A stretch of DNA of 38,464 nt from a virus: positions 1 through 38,464 of the IMG/VR virus record IMGVR_UViG_3300037502_003860; one strand, 5' to 3'. The position numbers and the translations under genes were made by a program. Below, piece after piece: positions 32,571 to 38,464 of this stretch. The notes under the pieces were generated by a model. The model was not told where the DNA came from, ran no database searches, and worked only from the letters and a program-made list of their open reading frames with translations. The stretch's first letter is position 1, and each line of letters starts with the position of its first letter.

Positions 32571-34370
32571 GTGACCATACAAAACTTTTTCACCAGCCGC
32601 GACAACAATGCCAATGCCAACAGCTATGTTGGCCAGCAGGATCGCCTGTGGTACAATATCAATCTCAATGCCATCTACGTCAGCGACGGCAACACCCCGG
32701 GCGGAATCCCCGTGGGTCTAGCCACTGGCGCCAATGCTATATTCGACAACATTGCGGTCAATAACATAGGCAACGATGACAGCACCGAAGTGAAGTTCAC
32801 TTCGGATGTAACATTTGATGATGAGATCACTGTCAACGGCAATGCAGTGATCATAGGCAATATATCGCCGGCCACCACTACGAAAATTGGGGGAGTACGA
32901 GCCGGTCCCGGGGCCAATATATCTGCTGACGGATTGCTGACCATAGACACTTCGGGCCTGCCCTTGAGTTTTGGTGATTTTACAGCCAACAACAACATCT
33001 TGACCTTGGTCAATGTGGATCAGGACATGATCTTGGCTACACAGGGCAATGCCGAGATACAATTGGTAGGCAACATTGGTTTTTACAAGAGCAATGGTCT
33101 ACCGCCGGATCCCAACAATCTATTTTTCTTCGCTCAGGATGACGGCCAGATCAAGATTTTTGTACCGACATCAGATCCCTTGGCGGGAGCAGTAGAAATC
33201 ATTGGCAGTACCAGTGGTACATCTGTGCCTCCTGCACAGACAGGCGTAATGTTGCACATCACAGGCAATCCAAATAGTTTTTCCAGTCAGTACATAGATG
33301 GTGCCAACAGTTTCCCCAACTACATCGGTCGAAGATACAACGGCACTCCTGTGTCTCCCACACAGGTATTGGCCGGTGATGTCATAGTTAGATTTAGTGG
33401 TCAGGGCTACAGCACCGGTGGATTCAACGCTCCTGCCGACGGTACCATCAGCTTGGACGCACTGGAAAATTTCACCCAGAGCAATCAAGGTGCGATCTGG
33501 CGTTTCTCTGTCAACGCCGTGGGCGGCAACACACGACAGGAAGTGGCCAATATATCAGTGGCCAACGGGGTAACAGCCACGCAGTTCACCACTGCAGGCA
33601 ATGTCACGGCCACTGGCAATGTCTCTGGTGGCAACATCATTATCAATTCAGGTGGTCTAATCAGCAGCACAGGCTTGATCACCACCACTGGCAATATCGC
33701 AGCCGGCAATGTGAACTCATACGTTACTCTCACTGCAGGCACCACCAGCAAAGATCCCTTGGTGTTTGCCACGGGGTCACTGACCACCGTGCCCACAGTT
33801 GGAGCTATGGCGTATGATGGACAATTGTTCTATGCCACGCCGCTGACCAGCCAACGCGGGCTACTCAAATCCGTGCAGACCTACATACTCAATGCTGATT
33901 ACAACATCGTAAATCAGACCGGGGTACAATCTATGTTTGGGGTCAGCACCGCTGTGAGCAGCAACACACGCTATGCCTACGTGATCAATGCCGTGGTGTA
34001 CAAGACAGCCAACAACATCACCATGAGCTATGCCCTAGATGGTGGTGCCACACTGGCACGTCATACCTACCAGACCACTACGACAGCCACCGCTGCCTTG
34101 GCCACGCTGACCACACCCAGCATAGTAAAAAACATCCTCACCACGGGATTCGACACACCAGTGGTGGTCACGGCTGCGCTCAACGGTACTGGCTACTACG
34201 GCATCCAGGTCTTTGGTACAGTCAATGTCACCACCGGCGGCACCTGGAACCCTTTGATAGCGTTCTCGGGTCTTCCGGGCACAGGCAGCTACGTGGCCGC
34301 AGGCAGCAGTGTGGAACTTTATCCCCTGGGTCCTGGAAACGCCACGGTCAGTATCGGAAACTGGAGTTAA
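32571..34370 (+). CDS. Large beta-rich virion protein (fibre-like)
   Basis: The start is GTG 32571 (no ATG nearby), giving 599 residues. It begins MTIQNFFTSRDNNANANSYV, with WYNINLNAIYVSDGNTPGG near 26-44, an opening I recall from a widespread but unnamed marine phage virion protein. The middle has many GNV/GNIS repeats, and TTKIGGVRAGPGANISADGL near 103-122, like fibre or host-recognition proteins. The C-terminus has Ser/Thr/Gly-rich beta-type segments. No enzyme motif is seen. A head or tail fibre is likely. Confidence 0.6.
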   Translation: MTIQNFFTSRDNNANANSYVGQQDRLWYNINLNAIYVSDGNTPGGIPVGLATGANAIFDNIAVNNIGNDDSTEVKFTSDVTFDDEITVNGNAVIIGNISPATTTKIGGVRAGPGANISADGLLTIDTSGLPLSFGDFTANNNILTLVNVDQDMILATQGNAEIQLVGNIGFYKSNGLPPDPNNLFFFAQDDGQIKIFVPTSDPLAGAVEIIGSTSGTSVPPAQTGVMLHITGNPNSFSSQYIDGANSFPNYIGRRYNGTPVSPTQVLAGDVIVRFSGQGYSTGGFNAPADGTISLDALENFTQSNQGAIWRFSVNAVGGNTRQEVANISVANGVTATQFTTAGNVTATGNVSGGNIIINSGGLISSTGLITTTGNIAAGNVNSYVTLTAGTTSKDPLVFATGSLTTVPTVGAMAYDGQLFYATPLTSQRGLLKSVQTYILNADYNIVNQTGVQSMFGVSTAVSSNTRYAYVINAVVYKTANNITMSYALDGGATLARHTYQTTTTATAALATLTTPSIVKNILTTGFDTPVVVTAALNGTGYYGIQVFGTVNVTTGGTWNPLIAFSGLPGTGSYVAAGSSVELYPLGPGNATVSIGNWS

Positions 34371-34371
34371 A

Positions 34372-34815
34372 ATGCGAGCAATCTTTGCAACCGTCTTAGT
34401 ATACTGTGCCATGTTGGGTGCAGCAGTGGCACAGAAGCAACCCACCGGCGTCACCTACGACACCACTATCATACGTGTGAGTGATGGAGACACCATAGTC
34501 ATAGCTGCCCCTTACCTCCCACAGCCTCTGAAACCCGAACTGGCTGTGCGTATCTATGGTGTGGACACACCAGAAAAAGGACACCGTGCTCAGTGCGCGT
34601 CAGAAGCACAGCGTGGCGAACAAGCCTCGCAGTGGACCAAAAATCTAGTGAGCCGTGGCAAGCGATTCCAGGTCACGCTGTACACCTGGGACAAGTTTGG
34701 TGGTCGTGTGCTGGGCGACATCATAGTAGACGGCAAGAGCGTGCGTGAAGGACTCATAGCAGCGGGCCTGGCCCGGGCGTACTTCGGCGACAAAAAGCAG
34801 AGCTGGTGCGAATAA
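34372..34815 (+). CDS. Exported thermonuclease (SNase-like)
   Basis: ATG 34372 follows GGAG (34363-34366). The 147-residue protein opens with a signal peptide (about 1-21, hydrophobic LVYCAMLGAAVAQ, cleavage near AVAQ). All staphylococcal nuclease catalytic positions are present: D40 in SDGDT, R60, D65 and E68 in RIYGVDTPE, and R112 in GGRVLG. SNase cleaves DNA and RNA with Ca2+. The Sec signal predicts export to the periplasm or outside. It lies between the fibre-like protein and terminase. A role in clearing or degrading extracellular or periplasmic DNA, or in entry, is speculative. Confidence 0.8.
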   Translation: MRAIFATVLVYCAMLGAAVAQKQPTGVTYDTTIIRVSDGDTIVIAAPYLPQPLKPELAVRIYGVDTPEKGHRAQCASEAQRGEQASQWTKNLVSRGKRFQVTLYTWDKFGGRVLGDIIVDGKSVREGLIAAGLARAYFGDKKQSWCE

Positions 34816-34833
34816 TCGCTGACTCACACAGCG

Positions 34834-34841
34834 AGTAAATA
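34834..34841 (+). promoter_or_regulatory. T4-late-type promoter element before gp17
   Basis: AGTAAATA ends five bases before ATG 34847, so the expected start is at the ATG. No ribosome binding site is visible. A weak hairpin TCGCT/AGCGA (34816-34820 with 34830-34834) sits just upstream. Confidence 0.5.
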
Positions 34842-34846
34842 ACGCC

Positions 34847-36424
34847 ATGCAAGGCGTGAAAAGTCACTTAGAAACCCAGCTGGTAAAACCGCCACACCGG
34901 CGGCAGACCTATACTGAAAGCGAACTAGAACAGTTCATGCTGTGTGCGGATCCGGAGACCGGACCCATATACTTCATGGACAACTTCTTCTACATACAGC
35001 ACCCCACACGCGGCAAGATGCTGTATCATCCGTTTGAATTCCAGCGCCGGCTCATCGAAACCTATCACAACTATCGCTACAGCATCAGCCTCATGCCCAG
35101 GCAGACCGGCAAGTCAACTTCGGCCGCAGGGTATCTGCTGTGGTATGCCATGTTCGTGCCAGACTCAACCATACTCATAGCTGCGCACAAATACACCGGT
35201 GCCCAGGAGATCATGCAGCGCATACGCTATGCCTATGAGCTGTGTCCCAATCACATACGCGCCGGCGCCACCAGTTACAACAAAGGTTCGATAGAGTTTG
35301 AAAACGGCAGCCGCATCGTGAGCCAGACCACCACAGAGACCACGGGACGGGGCATGTCAATATCGCTGCTGTACTGTGACGAGTTCGCGTTCGTGAGGCC
35401 TACCATAGCCCGGGAATTCTGGACTAGTATCTCGCCCACGCTGAGCACCGGTGGTAAAGCCATCATCACATCTACACCCAACTCAGACGAGGACATGTTC
35501 GCATTCCTGTGGAAAGGTGCCAACAAGACCCTGGACGAACACGGCAACACCATGGAGCTGGGACGCAATGGATTCCGCGCCTACCGGGCCTACTGGCGCG
35601 AGCACCCCGATCGCGACGATGTCTGGGCCGCAGAGCAGCGCCAGCAGCTGGGCGAAGATCGTTTCCGCAGGGAGATGGACTGCGAATTCATCATCAACGA
35701 CGAGACCTTGATTGCTCCGGCAAAACTCCTGGATCTCGAGCCCCGTGAGCCCTTGAGGAAAACCGCACAGGTGCGCTGGTATGAACCCATCATAGCAGGA
35801 CGAATGTATGTGGTGAGCCTGGATCCCAGCCTTGGCACCGGCGGAGACCCCGCGGCCATCGAAGTGTTTGACGCCAACACCACCACACAGGTAGCAGAGT
35901 GGCGTGACAATCGCGCCACCATACCGGATCAAGTGCGCATCCTGGCCGACATCGTCAAAGAGCTGCATGCCACGGTGCGCGATGACAAGATGATCTACTA
36001 CAGCATCGAAAACAATACCATAGGCGAGGCTGCTCTGATCTCTATCGCAGAATACGGTGAAGAGAACATACCAGGCTATTTCCTGTCAGACAACAGCGTG
36101 GTAGGGCAGCGCAGATTCCGCAAGGGATTCAACACCACGCCCAAGGCCAAGCTCACGGCCTGTGCCAAGTTCAAGATGCTGATTGAAAGCGGACGCATGA
36201 CCGTGAGCAGCCGTGCCCTGATCTCGGAACTCAAGACCTTCGTGGCACACGGCGTGAGCTATGCTGCCAAACCCGGTGAGACCGATGATCTCGTCATGAG
36301 CACACTGCTGGCAGTGCGCATGATGTTGCTGCTGCAGAGCTATCACACCGAAATCGACTCGCAGCTCAAAGATCACGGTGATGTGGTCATAGAACCCATG
36401 CCCTTTATCAGCGTGTTACGGTAA
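34847..36424 (+). CDS. 17: gp17-like terminase large subunit
   Basis: The 525-residue protein has both motor and nuclease domains. ATPase: Walker A PRQTGKST (84-91), Walker B LLYCDEF (174-180), coupling motif TSTPN (208-212). The RNase H-like nuclease carries D326 in VSLDPSLG, E388 in YSIENN and D481 in ETDDLV, matching the three acidic residues of T4 gp17. It packages DNA into proheads and cuts concatemers. It is shorter than T4 gp17 (610) mainly at the N-terminus. A late-type promoter precedes it and the gene ends within the promoter of the next gene. Confidence 0.92.
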   Translation: MQGVKSHLETQLVKPPHRRQTYTESELEQFMLCADPETGPIYFMDNFFYIQHPTRGKMLYHPFEFQRRLIETYHNYRYSISLMPRQTGKSTSAAGYLLWYAMFVPDSTILIAAHKYTGAQEIMQRIRYAYELCPNHIRAGATSYNKGSIEFENGSRIVSQTTTETTGRGMSISLLYCDEFAFVRPTIAREFWTSISPTLSTGGKAIITSTPNSDEDMFAFLWKGANKTLDEHGNTMELGRNGFRAYRAYWREHPDRDDVWAAEQRQQLGEDRFRREMDCEFIINDETLIAPAKLLDLEPREPLRKTAQVRWYEPIIAGRMYVVSLDPSLGTGGDPAAIEVFDANTTTQVAEWRDNRATIPDQVRILADIVKELHATVRDDKMIYYSIENNTIGEAALISIAEYGEENIPGYFLSDNSVVGQRRFRKGFNTTPKAKLTACAKFKMLIESGRMTVSSRALISELKTFVAHGVSYAAKPGETDDLVMSTLLAVRMMLLLQSYHTEIDSQLKDHGDVVIEPMPFISVLR

Positions 36425-36427
36425 ATA
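36420..36427 (+). promoter_or_regulatory. T4-late-type promoter element before the last gene
   Basis: GGTAAATA includes the terminase stop TAA (36422-36424) and ends seven bases before ATG 36435. The predicted start lies within two bases of the ATG and no ribosome binding site is seen. Confidence 0.5.
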
Positions 36428-36434
36428 CACTACC

Positions 36435-38464
36435 ATGCCCAAAGAACAGAATATATCGCAAGACCTCTACAACCTCTTGCTCACACGAGATTTTGACCCT
36501 GAAACCACTGATCGCCAGGGCCAAGCCACTACTCCCAACGAGGGCGTGGTTTTCAGTTTTGACTATGTATCAGGCAGCGGACGCAACTATGGTACCGCTG
36601 TGCTGGTCATAACAGATGATGCTGAATTGTTGCTGTTTTTTGGCGACAATCTCGGCAAGAGCATGGAAGACCCAGACAAGACCGAATGGTTCGAGTTCCT
36701 GCAGCAACTCAAGCAGTTCGCTACTCGGCACAACTTCCATACGTTCAGTCCGCAGAACCTCAATCAGCTCAAACACACCATGGCTGGCATGGCGGCCATA
36801 CGCGAGGGCTTGTTTGAAGGTTACTACGGCACCCGACGCCAGAGCTACATGGGTGAGCCACAGCAGGCCCGGCTGGTGATACGTCATGATCGCGACATCG
36901 CCGAAGGTGATGCACGCTACCGGCACATCGAGAGCATTTTCATCGAGACCGCCGAAGGCGAGCGTTTCCGTTTGGGTTTCCGCAATCTCTCGGGCGCCCG
37001 CGCCATGCTGGAGCATGTGCGGCAGGGCGGTCGTCCCTATGACGTGCGTGGTGTGCATATTTCCGAGATGGTACAGGAGATACAGCTACTGAGCCGCTTC
37101 AATCGGGCCAGCGCTCGCCGTGTTGTTGAAGGCACCGAGCACCTGGTAGAGGCAGCCCGAGCTTTTTATTCGCAACTGCGTCGTGACCTGGGCCACATGG
37201 GCCATGCTCGCGGCTACACAGCATATTTTGAATCATGGCGCCCCGCAGAGATACAGTTGTCAGATGGTCTCGTGGAAGATCTGCGTGGTTTGTTTGTAGA
37301 ACAACGCATAGATGATCGCATCGAAGCTGCGCTGCCGGTGTTGGCCAAAGTGGAGAAACAAATGAAAGAAGTCGCAGTGTTTGAAAACTGGGCCGCCAAC
37401 CTCAGCGAAGGCACCTGGACCCTGCCGGAAACTCCCGAGCAGCAGAAGAAACTCCGAGAACTCATGGCCAAAGAACTGCCCTTGGGTCCTGATGCTACCA
37501 ACGCCACTGAACAACTGTATGATCTCGTGGGCGATGACGAACTGTTTGACATACTGGGCGTGGCCGCCAAGTATGATCCCGATGCCAATGCCTGGGAAGT
37601 CCCGGGCGTGGCCGAACGCCTGGAAGAACTGGGTGTAGAGATGCCCGGCGAAGACGCCACAGCAGACCAAGCCGCCGCCGACGCTGGGGCTGCCGCTGCT
37701 GCCCAGCCCACTGTGAATGCTACAGCACCTGTGGGCAATGTTGCACCGGTGCCCCCCACGGGCGCTCCAGCACAACCCATAGCAGAAGCCGACAACATCA
37801 GCCAATTTGAGCAGGCGGCTGGCACCGTGGCGCAACGCACTGCGGCCTATCAGCAACAACTTTTGGATCGCATGGGCGCGAGATTTGGATTGCCACCGGG
37901 CAGCAGCCTGGAACAGGTCAAAGCCGCACAGTTGGCCTATCTCGACAAGAACGATCCGCAGGCCGCGGCACAGGCCCGTGCGGGTCAACCCGTGCAGTTG
38001 GCCAAACGCGACCCCATGCAAGATCCCAATTTCGCCCAGGGTCTGGCTGCGGCCAAAGCCGGCAAAGGTTCCTTGGCTATCATGCTGGCACAGCCTGACA
38101 TCGCCAACAACCAGAAATATCTCGATATCATAGCCAGCAGTTATGGGTTGCCAGCAGGACTCACTGCACAAGAGATACAGGCCCAGGCCGCCAAAAAATT
38201 CGCACGCCCCGCTCAACCTGCAGCTCAACCTGCAGCTCAACCTGCAGCTCAACCTGCAGCGCAACCGGTGGGCGAAGTCAAGCACAAAGGCCAAGGAGTC
38301 TCGGAGGGCCATGCTGATCAACAGAGAAAAATATTCAAGAAAAATGGACAACCCGTGGGCGAAGTAGGCATCGATCGTGAATCAAGCCCCGGTGTTGGGC
38401 AGTATTATATGAAGCATTATGCTTCGGGCACAGACCTCAGTGGCTACGACAGTCGTGAAGAAGC
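36435..38464 (+). CDS. Large phage protein of unknown function, 3' end missing
   Basis: The frame is open from ATG 36435 to the window end, about 676 residues; its stop lies outside. The N-terminal region begins MPKEQNISQDLYNLLLTRDF. It includes beta-rich SFDYVSGSGRNYGTAVLVIT and a conserved-looking DVRGVHISEMVQEIQLLSRF near 203-222. A central helical part and an Ala/Pro/Gln-rich linker (about 415-460) follow, then a PAAQ repeat near 593-610. The last part has HKGQGVSEG. Composition and location after gp17 suggest a virion or packaging-linked protein, but I recognise no enzyme motif or named family. Confidence 0.6.
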   Translation, partial: MPKEQNISQDLYNLLLTRDFDPETTDRQGQATTPNEGVVFSFDYVSGSGRNYGTAVLVITDDAELLLFFGDNLGKSMEDPDKTEWFEFLQQLKQFATRHNFHTFSPQNLNQLKHTMAGMAAIREGLFEGYYGTRRQSYMGEPQQARLVIRHDRDIAEGDARYRHIESIFIETAEGERFRLGFRNLSGARAMLEHVRQGGRPYDVRGVHISEMVQEIQLLSRFNRASARRVVEGTEHLVEAARAFYSQLRRDLGHMGHARGYTAYFESWRPAEIQLSDGLVEDLRGLFVEQRIDDRIEAALPVLAKVEKQMKEVAVFENWAANLSEGTWTLPETPEQQKKLRELMAKELPLGPDATNATEQLYDLVGDDELFDILGVAAKYDPDANAWEVPGVAERLEELGVEMPGEDATADQAAADAGAAAAAQPTVNATAPVGNVAPVPPTGAPAQPIAEADNISQFEQAAGTVAQRTAAYQQQLLDRMGARFGLPPGSSLEQVKAAQLAYLDKNDPQAAAQARAGQPVQLAKRDPMQDPNFAQGLAAAKAGKGSLAIMLAQPDIANNQKYLDIIASSYGLPAGLTAQEIQAQAAKKFARPAQPAAQPAAQPAAQPAAQPVGEVKHKGQGVSEGHADQQRKIFKKNGQPVGEVGIDRESSPGVGQYYMKHYASGTDLSGYDSREE
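38211..38258 (+). repeat. Four perfect 12-bp repeats coding AQPA
   Basis: The unit GCTCAACCTGCA occurs four times in a row without change (38211-38258), followed by a degenerate GCGCAACCG. It encodes AQPA repeats in a flexible linker. Perfect short tandem repeats of this type tend to vary in copy number by slippage. Confidence 0.9.

Noticed and set aside
34816-34834. Hairpin TCGCT/AGCGA as a terminator after the thermonuclease
   Set aside because: Five base pairs with a nine-base loop and no U-tract; too weak to call a terminator.
37260-38351. Long minus-strand frame of 363 codons with CRLS repeats
   Set aside because: It is the reverse shadow of the 36435 gene; its repeats mirror the AQPA repeat, and it has no motif or ribosome binding site.
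1-38464. tRNA genes, integrase, attachment sites
   Set aside because: Gaps between genes are too short and I found no cloverleaf, recombinase motif or flanking repeat; a dedicated tRNA scan was not possible.

Overview
The window is a segment of a T4-like contractile-tailed bacteriophage (Caudoviricetes, myovirus morphology). The evidence is a set of T4-type virion genes: neck proteins (gp13, gp14), tail completion protein (gp15), sheath (gp18), tube (gp19), head-completion nuclease (gp4) and both terminase subunits (gp16, gp17). There are also eight copies of a motif ending in TAAATA, resembling the T4 late promoter TATAAATA, just upstream of virion genes. Several small structural proteins resemble families I know from aquatic, largely metagenomic T4-like phages. 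The host cannot be named from this sequence. Coding density is very high: no gap reaches 300 bases, neighbouring genes mostly overlap by a few bases, and I saw no tRNA, rRNA, CRISPR array, integrase or insertion sequence.

Layout. (1) 1-2949: the 3' part of a giant RCC1-repeat protein, probably an adhesin or other surface protein. (2) 3001-11035, plus strand: a tightly packed operon of glycan genes, namely two TPR-GT9 glycosyltransferases, a sulfotransferase-like protein, two related class I methyltransferases, an FkbM methyltransferase, a GT-A-like protein, a 2OG-Fe(II) oxygenase, a GT25 glycosyltransferase and one uncharacterised protein. (3) 17055-11032, minus strand: an operon that starts with neck and tail-completion genes (gp14, gp15). 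It continues through a NUDIX hydrolase into a DUF4422 glycosyltransferase, an RfbH/E1-type deoxysugar 3-dehydratase and an SDR sugar reductase or epimerase. The two operons meet tail to tail and share one CTAG for both stop codons. (4) 17120-21134, plus strand: an unknown protein, gp13, a DEDDh exonuclease, an SGNH-like protein and a dNMP kinase. A small zinc-binding/HNH-like gene lies opposite (21435-21082). (5) 21521-27962: sheath, tube, a second tube-like protein, a small protein, gp4 nuclease and terminase small subunit. (6) 27985-34815: a block of head-associated or unknown proteins and an exported thermonuclease, lying between the two terminase genes. (7) 34847-38464: terminase large subunit, then a large unknown protein cut by the window end.

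How it may fit together. The virion genes cover neck, tail and DNA packaging. The roughly 11-kb glycan region could decorate the phage particle or remodel the host surface polysaccharide; the sequence does not decide which. The most notable points are the phage-borne 3,6-dideoxysugar-type dehydratase transcribed behind neck genes, late promoters that fall into leadered and apparently leaderless classes, and a set of proteins between gp16 and gp17 whose N-termini look like T4 capsid-targeting/prohead-protease signals.
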